A stretch of DNA of 64,000 bases, taken from the NCBI RefSeq assembly GCF_003254395.2, contig NC_037647.1, positions 5,072,752-5,136,751 of the forward strand, given 5' to 3'. The stretch is from Apis mellifera. Its lineage: Eukaryota > Arthropoda > Insecta > Hymenoptera > Apidae. Of the stretch, positions 34,880 to 44,640 are shown one piece after another (within the stretch, counting starts at the first letter, position 1; each line of letters begins with the position of its first letter). The translations under genes were made by a program, and so were the position numbers. A model generated the notes under the pieces. That model searched no databases. It was not told where the DNA came from and saw nothing but the letters and a program-made list of their open reading frames with translations.

Positions 34880-34949
34880 CTATTGATTTCGTTGAAATCT
34901 CCGCACAGGCGATGTGCCACTCCTGGAGATTTCAACGCGTGGATAATAG
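34880..34949. ncRNA. Pre-miRNA-like hairpin
   Basis: CGTTGAAATCTCC (34890-34902) and GGAGATTTCAACG (34925-34937) are a perfect 13-bp inverted repeat. Outside it CTATT (34880-34884) pairs with AATAG (34945-34949) across a small internal loop that can hold G-T pairs. In the terminal loop GCAC (34903-34906) pairs with GTGC (34914-34917). The result is a hairpin of about 70 nt with two arms of 23-25 nt, the size of an animal pre-miRNA. I recognise no known mature sequence in either arm. A consensus 5' splice site, GTAAGC, follows immediately at 34950, so the hairpin may instead sit at the end of an exon; a possible AG acceptor lies at 34873-34874. Strand is undecided because inverted repeats fold on both. 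Confidence 0.42.
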
Positions 34950-34959
34950 GTAAGCAATG

Positions 34960-36620
34960 TCAATGAAAATATCTATTTTTAAGAAACGGAATAAAACGTA
35001 TAAAAAAAAAAAAAAAGAAAGAAAAACTATACAGTGGTAGTATTCCTATAAAACTATTTCACACTGCTGCTAATAAATTATATCTGTTTTAAAAAATTTT
35101 CGAAATTATTTTCATCGAAATATAGTAACAGAAAATTCCTGTAACGAATTGTAAAATTAATAATTGGAACATTCGATGCAAGAAAATAAATATTTAAACA
35201 ATATTTGAATTCTTGACGCAAGAAGCTATATTTCAATCCGCTAAAATCACTGCGGTAGGGAAAAACTAGGCAATACGCCTCTAAAAGTGACGCCTCTACT
35301 ATTGTTTTAATGCTTTATAAATGATGATACATCAACGTGAGTAACAGGTTTGAACATCTTTCGATAAGTGTGACTTGTATAAAATCTTTCTCCATATACA
35401 ATAATAATACTACTACGAGTACCGTATTATTATATCCCATTTACTATTAAAAGATATTATTATCTTCCATTACATCCTCTCCTCCTTCGAGCAAAAGAAA
35501 CGAATATTTCATACGAATATTTCTAGGAAGAAACGAAGAAAAAAAAAAAAAAATTACCATTCGTTTCATTGATTTTCCTTTTAAAAGTGGGGCGCCGTTA
35601 ACCAGTTCTAAGCGCGATCGTTTCGGAGACTTCGATGCTCGCACAAGACACGAAGCCAAGTAAAAGCGACCCAATAATTCATCAAGTTCCCTCGATATCG
35701 ATTTCAAAAAAAAAAGTCTCTAATTAACACGCGCTACAAACATTTCAATAACAACACTTTCGCGAGGATGGAAGAAATTTAATAAAACCCTCCCTTTTTA
35801 ATTAATATCTTGCGATCCACGCTTCTTTTCGTTTAACTTGTTTTTATTTTTTATTTTTACTTTTTTTTCCTTAACAATTCCCCCGCAGCAACGATCGATC
35901 TGTTTGATAAATATTTATCGAGCTTGCCAGGAATGGCGCATGGAGGATGTGTTGCGTCCAGGAAACGTATTAAAAAAAACGCTAATCGTTTACGCGGAAT
36001 TATGAAAAATCTGACAGAGGGGAGGGGAGAGAAAAAAAAAGCCACACACTCATCGAATGGAAGCACATGCTAATTAAGCTCGTTTCCACAGATAAATGAT
36101 TATTAAAACGATCGTAAAATTCACCGACGTGAATTTCTGCGTTTCAGTAAACACGGTTTACGAGCAACCGATTTTGTTCCACGTTCGCCATATATTAGAA
36201 TCGTGGAAGAGGAGGAGGAGGAGGAGGTGGTTTCTTTTTTTTTTTTTTTACCGGTCGTTCTTGAATTTAATTATGCCACGAACGTTCTTCTGCTGCCGCA
36301 GCAGCAGTTTAAGAGGCAGTAAACGTTATGTATTTTTATGAATTGGGAAAAATATTGAGATATCGTTTCATTCACTTTCGTCCACATTCGAGTCGAAAAG
36401 TTGGAATGAATCGTAAACCGGAGGGATAAGTTGATCAAGAATTGATCTTGGGATACGTAGTTCTTTCTTGTAATATTTATGAAGGAAGAAATCTATGAAT
36501 CAATTAACAAATCACTCTTTTGTTTAATTTTTAAATATCTTGAACTTTATCTTTATTCATTTCGACTTCTAAATTCTCCATATCAATCGATAAAAATCCC
36601 GCTACTTAAAAATTATTCAA
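34960..36620. other. AT-rich noncoding stretch
   Basis: I see no gene. A GGA trinucleotide microsatellite lies at 36209-36227, and A-runs occur near 35001-35014 and 35540-35553. A CpG-moderate patch at 35590-35690 has no domain-bearing frame. Confidence 0.6.
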
Positions 36621-37050
36621 CCTTGCAATTCAACAATTCAATACTACTAAATTCCTCTAATAAAAAATAAAAAAAAATAATCAAAAAATCGTCTTTCTAC
36701 GAAAACTTTATTTAAAGATATTAATATATTAATATATTATATATATTATATTAAATAATAATATTTAATATAATAAAAAATATAAATTACAAAATAAATA
36801 TATTATATTAATTATATGTAAATAATATACCTTGCAATTCAACAATTCAACACTACTAAATTCCTCTAATAAAAAATAAAAAAAAATATAAAAAAAAAAT
36901 ATAAAAAATCAAAAAATCGTCTTCCTACGAAAACTTTATTTAAAGATATTAATATATTAATATATCATATATATTATATTAAATAATAACATTTAATATA
37001 ATAAAAAATATAAATTAAAAAACATAAATATAATATATTAATTATATAAA
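36621..37050. repeat. Two tandem copies of an AT-rich unit of about 209 bp
   Basis: CCTTGCAATTCAACAATTCA starts at 36621 and again at 36830. Both copies continue through CTACTAAATTCCTCTAATAA, AATCGTCTT, CTACGAAAACTTTATTTAAA and an ATATTAATATATTAATATAT block, in the same order. The second copy has extra A-runs. The block is nearly pure AT, and its internal TATA palindromes could make it prone to DNA unwinding. No frame is conserved. Confidence 0.92.
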
Positions 37051-37186
37051 AATAACCATAAAACAATAATTTTATTGCAATATTATAACTTATTAACCTA
37101 TTAATAATTCCAATTTTGGTTTTCCAAAAGTGGTTTATAACTAAAGATACAAAAGATATAATGAACGAGGCATCCAATATTTTATC

Positions 37187-37277
37187 ACAACAAATTACAA
37201 ATAAGAAACTACGAATCTTAATACAACACTCCACGTATCCACACGTTGGAAGATCTGGGCGAGAATTATTGATGGTC
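37187..37277 (+). repeat. Dispersed duplicate, copy 1
   Basis: About 90 bp from ACAAATTACAAATAAGAA to ATTATTGATGGT are repeated with small changes at 38014-38104. The best-preserved core is GGAAGATCTGGGCGAGAATT followed by ATTGATGG. This copy abuts the CpG-rich island. Confidence 0.85.
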
Positions 37278-37745
37278 GCCGAGTGGCGGCGTCATAATCG
37301 TGGCGCAATGGCGCCGATGAAAATTTTCCTCTCGGTTGCTGCCAATGGGGCAACCGTTTTTTCCACGATGACTTTCCATCGTGGCACGCGAATATCGAAA
37401 GAGGGGCCCTCCCTCCCCTCCTCCCCTCCTGCCTCTCGTGCGCTCGCCAGTCTGACCCAGATTTTTCTTTTTGCCGGCCGGCTAGATTGCCGATAATGAT
37501 TAAATCGCCGCGCTAGTTTCGCGGAACGGTCAGCGGCCACGGAGAGACAGCAAGCCTATCCTTTGCAACCGGGTCTCCCTCTCGTACACACGTATGGCCT
37601 AACGATTGTTACACACGGACGCGCGGAAACCTGTGGTGGAAACGGTTACGTGCGCACGATCTTGGCTGCACTGGTGTGCCGGTACACTGCCGGCAAAAAG
37701 TTTCGCGGCAAAGTCTCTCTGGTGAAGCGTGAAGCGTCTCTCTAG
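37240..37745. promoter_or_regulatory. CpG-rich island with two tandem hairpins
   Basis: GC-rich DNA with many CpGs contains two adjacent stable hairpins. In the first, CGGTTGC (37333-37339) pairs with GCAACCG (37350-37356). In the second, CCACGATG (37363-37370) pairs perfectly with CATCGTGG (37377-37384) over a six-base loop. GGCGC words (GTGGCGCAATGGCGCC) precede them. Frames of 126 (plus) and 82 (minus) codons overlap without a domain, so I read this as noncoding. A promoter, an insulator or a structured RNA are all possible. Confidence 0.38.
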
Positions 37746-38400
37746 TAAGCGCAAAGGAAGATGGAACGACGTGTTTCAATTTTGCGAATAGGAGATTTTC
37801 AACTTGCAATATATTAACTATTTTGGAATTGATTTCTCAATCGTTATAATGAAACTCTAAATCTTTGGATCAATTTTCGAACTTTATCTCAATGAAACCC
37901 CTAACCTTTACAACAAAGATATAAATTAAACTTGCTACGATATTTAAAATTATGTATCAATCTTTCAAGACACAAAGGAAATATGTATATCACTATACAT
38001 AGGTTGTTTTATCATAACAAATTACAAATAAGAATCTTAATACACGAATCTTAATACACTCTGTATCCACACATGGAAGATCTGGGCGAGAATTATTGAT
38101 GGTTATTTTGCTATAAAAGCACATAACCTATAACTTCCATCTTCGATCGATGACCGTTACGTAAGGGGATTGATAGGAAAAAAATACGGATATGGCGGAT
38201 TATGCAACTGTGAGAGGAAAAATTTATCCATTCAGCTATCCTTTAACTTTTGAACGGTGGTGTATGCGTAATGGAAGCCGGCGTGCACGAGTCGAAAGAT
38301 CACGCAGCCCTCGTAATCCGCGCGCGCTGACGATCGTATCTCGATCGCGTACACGGAAGAAAGGTTTATTCGCGAAATAAGGATTTGGCCGTTAATGGAT
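37746..38400. other. Noncoding stretch containing dispersed duplicate, copy 2
   Basis: Copy 2 of the dispersed duplicate lies at 38014-38104, about 827 bp downstream of copy 1. A CpG-moderate patch at 38130-38400 has only a 62-codon frame without a domain. Confidence 0.6.
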
Positions 38401-39579
38401 CGCGCCGTGCCGATTTATGCGTTATTGATCGATGTGCCCGATTCATCCGTTCTACGTAGTTTCGTACGTAGCCGGGTGAGAGTTTTGTAAAATTCTCCAC
38501 GGTTATTTCTCTTTTCCTCTTTCTTTCCTTCTTTTTTTTTTTCTTTCACATTGTATTTCCTGCATTCGATTCAGATACCAGATAACATTAGAAATTCAAA
38601 TCTGATTCTCGCGTGGTATTCGAGTGTTACGTATTTGAACGAGAGAGGAAATTACAAATGGAACAAATCGCTTTTTAGATTGATTTTTAAATATATATGG
38701 TGGGTAGAAAAATTATCATTATATTGTTTGTCGTATACACATTGGATTTAAAGGATTTCATTTCCTATTCTCTCGCGAAGAGAATAATAGAAGATGAAAA
38801 CGAATTATTCGTGCATTAATAAATATTTATAGGTAATTTATTTTCTATATATAATATTTAATTAATATTATAAATATATCCATTTTGGAGTTATTATTTA
38901 TCGTGAACTTACTCATCGTTATTCGTTAATTCGAAGAGAAAGAAAGGAATAACGAATATTTTTCCTCCCTCCCTTATTTATTACACGTAAAACAAAATTT
39001 ATCACGATTAACACATTCGTGGGTGACAATGGATCGGGGGGGGGGGAGATACGCGATTAATCATGGATTAACCACAATACGAAATGCGGCGGTTTTATGA
39101 AATCGGTGTTTTTTAACGATATTGCCGATCACGGTGCTCGTTCTCGTTCAAGATTTCTCAATTCGCTGGCACGCGAAATTTCTTACCCGACACGAATTTA
39201 TCTCCTCGTGCTTCCAGCCCATTTATATCCGTCGTGGTTGGCGGAAAAATGTGAGATTGCGAGCAGTTCAACTCAACGGTATTAAATATTAAACCATTTC
39301 TTTTCACACCTGACTCGATTCTCTCTCTCTAAATAAACTCTCTTTAAAAGAAAAAAAAAAGAAAATACGCTCTAAATCCTTCCAATCAAATTAAAAACTC
39401 GATAAGATAAACAAATAAATTACCAAAAAGAAAAGAAACTATCTTTTACATCCACCTAAAAATAACCAACAAATACAAAATCTTCTTTGATTGACAAGCA
39501 ACGACTCAAAAACTCGTGTAAACCATTAATCTCCGTTTAACCGATCTACACCCATTAAACCATTCGCTTCCCTCGAAAG
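38401..39579. other. Noncoding stretch with hairpin and G-run
   Basis: CTACGTA (38452-38458) and TACGTAG (38465-38471) form a perfect 7-bp hairpin stem over GTTTCG. A run of 11 Gs occurs at 39036-39046, rare in this AT-rich DNA. I see no gene. Confidence 0.55.
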
Positions 39580-40093
39580 ATAATCCGAGCACGAGTGTTG
39601 GATTCGCGGAATCGATGCAAGGGGCACGATCCAACGAGCAGTGTTCGCGTCATATTAAATACAAATCACGAATTTCTCGCGGAACGAGACACAAAGCCAA
39701 CGAGATGGAGGGAAAGAAAGAAAAGGAAACCAGAGAAACGGAGGGAAAAGAGAGACTTCTTAACTGGTAAAGAACGGGGAGCCGGTAGTTCGCGGTGGCT
39801 GTGTGCCAAGCCCTCGACGACTTCGGTTGAGGCAACACAACGCCGGTATCCACGGCTCTCTTTGCGAAGCCAACTTCTAAGCCGGCTTGCTCATGACAGC
39901 TTCAGGCTATGTAGGCGTAGTATCTCTTCGTCTCTCTCTCTCTCCCCCACGGCTTGGAAGGTTGCGCAAGCAAGACAGAGGCAGAGCACAGGGAGAGCCA
40001 GCCAGACGACGACCACGTTGTCGACGCTGTGTTTCGTTACGTTTCGTTTCGTTTCTGTCGCCATTGTATATAGGCTAAAAGCATAGCTGATAG
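39580..40093 (+). promoter_or_regulatory. Candidate promoter / 5' UTR exon
   Basis: A GC-rich stretch of about 500 bp is purine-rich at first (39700-39780), then CpG-rich, with a C/T tract at 39935-39955. It ends at GATAG followed by GTATGTACC, a good 5' splice site with GT at 40094. The 163-codon frame across it (39595-40086) is rich in R and S, competes with a second open frame and shows no domain, so I prefer an untranslated first exon or promoter. A TATATAGG word sits at about 40067, but so close to the donor that it may be incidental. The octamer repeat array starts 80 bp further on. Confidence 0.35.
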
Positions 40094-40176
40094 GTATGTA
40101 CCTGACACCTGACTTTGGTTAAAAGTCTATGCTCTCTTTCCCTTTCCTTATCCATCCTATGACGTGATCCTAATGG

Positions 40177-40846
40177 ATTAATCTGTCTAGATATTCCTCG
40201 TGATTGTCTATCAATTATTGATGTGTTTATTTCTTTTAAATTTCGATTGATGCAAATTTAAAGGAACGAGAATGCTTGTTAAAGATCTATGCTTCGATTT
40301 CTTGGACGCAGGTACACTTAATATGGATGTGGAAGAACAGATTAATCTGTCTAAATATTCCTCGTAATTGTCTATCAATTATTGATGTGTTTATTTCTTT
40401 TAAATTTCGATTGATGCAAATTTAAAGGAACGAGAATATTTGTTAAAGGTCTATACTTCGATTTCTTGGACGCAGGTGTACTTGGAAATATGTGGAAGAG
40501 CAGATTAATCTGTTTAAATATTCCTCGTGATTGTCTATCAATTATCGTCCAATGTGTTTTTTTTTTGATTTATTTCTTTATTTTTTTAAATTTCGATTGA
40601 TGCAAATTTAAAGAAACAAGAATGCTCGATTTCTTGGTCGCAGATGCACTTGGAAATATGGATGTGGAAGAGCAGATTCTGTCTAGATATTCCTCGTGAT
40701 TATCTATCAATTATCGTCCAATGTGTTTTTTCTTTGATTTATTTCTTTATTTTTTTAAATTTCGATTGATGCAAATTTAAAGAAACAAGAATGCTCGATT
40801 TCTTGGACGCAGGTGCACTTGGAAATATGGATATGGAAGAGCAGAG
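40177..40846. repeat. Tandem repeat, four copies of about 165 bp, each with a POU octamer
   Basis: ATCTGTCTAGATATTCCTCG or a close variant recurs at 40181, 40345, 40508 and about 40676. Every copy goes on through TCTATCAATTAT, AAATTTCGATTGATGCAAAT and TTTCTTGG(A/T)CGCAG, to (G)GAAGAGCAGA-like ends. Each contains ATGCAAAT, the canonical POU octamer, at 40250-40257, 40414-40421, 40600-40607 and 40769-40776. Copies 1 and 2 also carry the palindrome ATCAATTATTGAT. There is no conserved reading frame. Confidence 0.93.
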
Positions 40847-41573
40847 GCGTGCGAAACCGTTTGAGTTTTGCTTTTATTCAACAACGCTTGAAGAAGAAGC
40901 TGTCGGATTCGTTTAATAGAAAGAATCAATCAGAGTTGAACATGGTACAATGAGATGAATGGAAAATGTGTGATGTACATGGTTTGTTGTACGATTGTCC
41001 GTTTTCACTTTGATGAAGCCGATTCTATCGAATAGATCAGACACTTTGGGATTACACTTCCACTCCTATTTCATGTTTCAATATGAAAATATGGCTAATG
41101 TAATTTCTCCTCGTTTCAATTTCTTTGTTCGAAAGAAGATTCCTTTTCTCCTTGTATATATTTTATTGGAGGATGAATTAAATTTTATTATTTTTTATTA
41201 TTTTTTAAATTACAGTCTCAGACTGCTTCGTTAAAGCAAAAATTCGATATCGATTCCAATATTAATAGAGCACGTTGTGACATTTGTTGCGATACAATTT
41301 CAACGCGAGAGTTTTCAAAAAATCCCTCTCCTTACGAAGTGTCTAATAGTACGATATACTTTTCAATATCGATACAGGATTAATCGATAAGGCTTATCAT
41401 TTCCTACGTTCTGTCCCTACATCGTAGGAGTAGGTTGTCTAGATTCGTACCCTGCCCGATATTTTATGCCACTGTCTCAATCCACTCGAATCAGAAAAAC
41501 ATATTTTAACTCGTTCATAATTAGCATCGTTGGGAGAATTTCAGATAACGGCACAGCGTGAACTCGCTGTGAC
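40847..41573. other. Noncoding stretch
   Basis: I see no confident gene. Mixed-composition DNA includes short frames on both strands (66-79 codons) with no domain. Confidence 0.55.
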
Positions 41574-42533
41574 GTGATTAAAGCTTTATCGAAATCTGCA
41601 ATCTGGATAGAAATATCGGATATTTTTCGGTGGGTGGAGAAATCGATAATAATTTCGACGAAAGGATTTTTATACAAATAATAATCTCGTTGGGCGAATA
41701 TATTCGAAAATTTGAAACGATTGAAGAGTTAATAAATTAATAATAAATCCTGTCCTAATTTAAATTACTTGTTGCCTGATCTTCTAATCTAAAGAATACT
41801 CGAATCACTCGTGAGAAGAGAATTAAAATTTCACGATAAAAATATCAAATATCAGCTACTATATACTATTATATCCATGCTTAGATATCTAACCTTGTTT
41901 CGACTAACTAAATTACCAATGAAACGATTTAAATTATTGTGATTAAAGCTTTATCAAAATCTGCAATCTGGATAGAAATATCGGATATTTTTTGGTGGAT
42001 GGAGAAATCGATAATAATTTCGACGAAAGGATTTTTAAACAAATAATAATCTCGTTGGACGAATATATTCGAAAATTGATTGAAAACGATTGAAAAGTTA
42101 ATAAATTAATAAGAAATCCTATCCTAATTAATAATACTCGAATCACTCGTGAGAAGAGAATTAAAATTTCACTATTTCGCGATAAAAATATCAAATATCG
42201 GACTACTATATACTATTATATCCTGCGATAATAATTTCGACGAAAGGATTTTTAAACAAATAATAATCTAATTGGGCGAATATATTCGAAAATTGATTGA
42301 AAAATTAATAAATTAATAAGAGATCCTGTCCTAATTTAAATTACTTGATCTTCTAAACTTGACTAACCTAAATACTCGAATCACTCGTGAGAAGAGAATT
42401 AAAATTTCACTATTTCGCGATAAAAATATCAAATATAAAGCTACTATATATCATTGTATCCACGTTTAGATATCTAACCTTGTTTCGACTAACATCTAAA
42501 TTACCGATGAAACGATTTAAATTATTATTAGCA
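41574..42533. repeat. Tandem repeat, three partial copies (up to about 365 bp)
   Basis: GTGATTAAAGCTTTATC starts at 41574 and 41939. CGATAATAATTTCGACGAAA recurs at about 41646, 42009 and 42228. TACTCGAATCACTCGTGAGA recurs in all three. The first copy is the most complete, the second lost part of its tail (the CTTGTTTCGACTAAC block), and the third lacks the head. Indels and substitutions show that the copies are not recent. Minus-strand frames of 66, 83 and 88 codons lie in the copies but diverge between them, so they are not coding. Confidence 0.92.
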
Positions 42534-43627
42534 ATAAATAGCACACGAGAGAGGGTATGATTCACAAAGGCAGAGAGAGGCTTTTGTGCCTCGAATACTT
42601 TCCATCCAGCCTCGCCAACCGGGCTCGATAAACGAACTGAAACCACCGTTTGTGACATGAAGTATGTACCTGACACTGAGAGACCACCATTCTATTTCAT
42701 TTCACACTCGCTTTCACGTTTTGCCCTATAAACACGAATGATTTAATAATTGCACGCGGTTGAAAGGGATCTCACATATTGGCCGCTCTCAAATATAATT
42801 GGCCACGAGGCTACAAAAGGCAACTTGTCGCCTTGATCATTGAATCCGTTACGTTCCGAATGAATGATTTCATGAACGATACGTATATGGATAAAACATT
42901 GACTGCAATGCTGAATGATTGGAAATAATATTTACTCGTAATCCTATCCTATTACCGCACGAAGCATTTTCTAATCGTAGAATTAAAAAAAGTATTCCAT
43001 AATCGACTTATTCCGAAATATTTACACGATCCAAGGGAATAAAATTAAAATACAATTTCCTCGATTCTTAATTGATTGATACAACGAACAACAAAGGTGA
43101 GTGAAATCGTAACAAAAACAAAAGCTAAAAGATAATCCTTCGGAACGAAAACAAAGATTCTCGCAACAATCGTCCAAAATTCGTCGAATAATTCAAGTGA
43201 CTAAATTTATTAAATTACTTAAGTGAATAAACCACTGCAATCGTGACGAATGTTTCGCGATTATTTTTAAAAAAAGGGAAAAAATCGTTCTGTTTCGCGA
43301 AGCAGGAGAGGATTGTGCCACGATTTCTTGGCCAGGATTGTCCAGAGGCGAGCAAATACGAAATGACGAAACGAGGCTGGTTTCGTCAGGCGATCGATCG
43401 ACACCGGCGGCGCTCCACAAAGAAAAATGCATTGCTCTCTGTGGGAAACAATTCAACGAGCGAGCAATCGTTACCCTACATAGAGCCCCTCTATTGTTGC
43501 ATTCGTTTACGCGCACAGGCCCATTTATTAACTCATTACACGAGGAGCACGAGGACTTCTCGTTAGCCGATCTGTTCCTCTGTTTCACGCGTATTCCAGT
43601 ATACCAGGCGAGCATTGTTGCGGGATT
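42534..43627. other. Noncoding stretch with CpG-rich patches
   Basis: GC rises at 42540-42700 and 43290-43620. The donor-like word GTATGTACCTGACAC at 42662-42676 is identical to the one after the candidate 5' exon at 40094-40108. A 140-codon minus frame and 107- and 115-codon plus frames overlap at 43193-43685 without a domain, so no gene is called. Confidence 0.5.
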
Positions 43628-44640
43628 CTTGAAAGTTTCAAACTTTTTCTTTTATTTCTCTCCGTTGGAAATAAGTTTTTCTTAATTAATTATTCTTGAA
43701 CAATTGAATTTCGTCGTTGAGCTTTTTCCTTTTTATTAGAATTTGAAGGAAAATTTGAGAATTTGAAAAGTTGGGAACAGAGGAGAGACTTTTTGTCTTT
43801 CTTCTTTTATAATATTCGAGAGATTAATAAAAGAAAGGATTCAGAAAACTTTTACATTGCTTTAATTTATCTTGAAAGTTCTTGAAAGTTTCAAACTTTT
43901 TCCTTTATTTCTCTTTGTCGAAATAAGTTTTTTTTTTGTCTTTCTTAATTAATTATCCTTGAACAATTGAGTTTCGTCGTTGAGCTTTTTTTTTTATTAG
44001 GATTTGAAGGAAAATTTGAGAGTTTGAAAAGTTGGGAAAGACTTTTTGTCTTTCTTCTTTTATAATATTCGAGAGATTAATGAAAGAAAGGATCCAGAAA
44101 ACTTTTACATTACTTTAATTTATCTTGAAAGTTCTTGAAAGTTTCAAACTTTTTCCTTTATTTCTCTCCGTGGAAATAAGTTTTTTTTTGTCTTTCTTAA
44201 TTAATTATCGTTGAACAATTGAATTTCGTCGTTGAGCTTTTTCCTTTTTATTAAAATTTGAAGGAAAATTTGAGAATTTGAAAAGTTGGGAACAGAGGAG
44301 AGACTTTTTGTCTTTCTTCTTTTATAATATTCGAGGGATTAATGAAAGAAAGGATTCAGAAAACTTTTACATTGCTTTAATTTATCTTGAAAGTTTTTGA
44401 AAGTTTCAAACTTTTTCCTTTATTTCTCTCCGTAGAAATAAGTTTTTTTTTTGTCTTTCTTAATTAATTATCCTTGAACAATTGAGTTTCATCGTTGAGC
44501 TTTTTTTTTTATTAGGATTTGAAGGAAAATTTGAGAGTTTGAAAAGTTGGGAAAGACTTTTTGTCTTCCTTCTTTTATTTTAAAATATTCAATTAATGAA
44601 AGAAAGAATTCAGGAAATTTTGCTTTAATTTTTTGGAACT
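43628..44640. repeat. Tandem repeat, four copies of about 255 bp
   Basis: CTTGAAAGTTTCAAACTTTT (TTTTTGAAAG... in the last copy) starts at 43628, 43881, 44134 and about 44396. Each copy runs through CTTAATTAATTATCCTTGAA, TTGA(A/G)TTTCGTCGTTGAGC, GAAGGAAAATTTGAGA, GACTTTTTGTCTTTCTTC and ATATTCGAG. Copies 1 and 3 share the insertion GAACAGAGGAGA, while 2 and 4 lack it. That alternation suggests duplication of a two-unit block. Each copy contains TAATTAATTA and GAACAATTG, homeodomain- and Sox-like words. No frame is conserved. Confidence 0.94.

Noticed and set aside
34909..34949. GDFN in a translated hairpin arm, resembling a motif of non-LTR retrotransposon endonucleases
   Set aside because: It appears on both strands only because the arms are inverted repeats. 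No other endonuclease motif or longer frame is present.
39595..40086. 163-codon frame
   Set aside because: It is R/S-rich from a purine tract and a C/T repeat, and a second frame is also open. A 5' UTR or promoter fits better.
43193..43685. Overlapping frames of 140 (minus), 107 and 115 (plus) codons
   Set aside because: They are mutual shadows in a CpG-rich patch, and no splice or family evidence selects one.
40177..44640. Repeat arrays considered as CRISPR
   Set aside because: Units are 165-365 bp with no short constant repeat alternating with unique spacers, there are no cas genes, and the DNA is eukaryotic.
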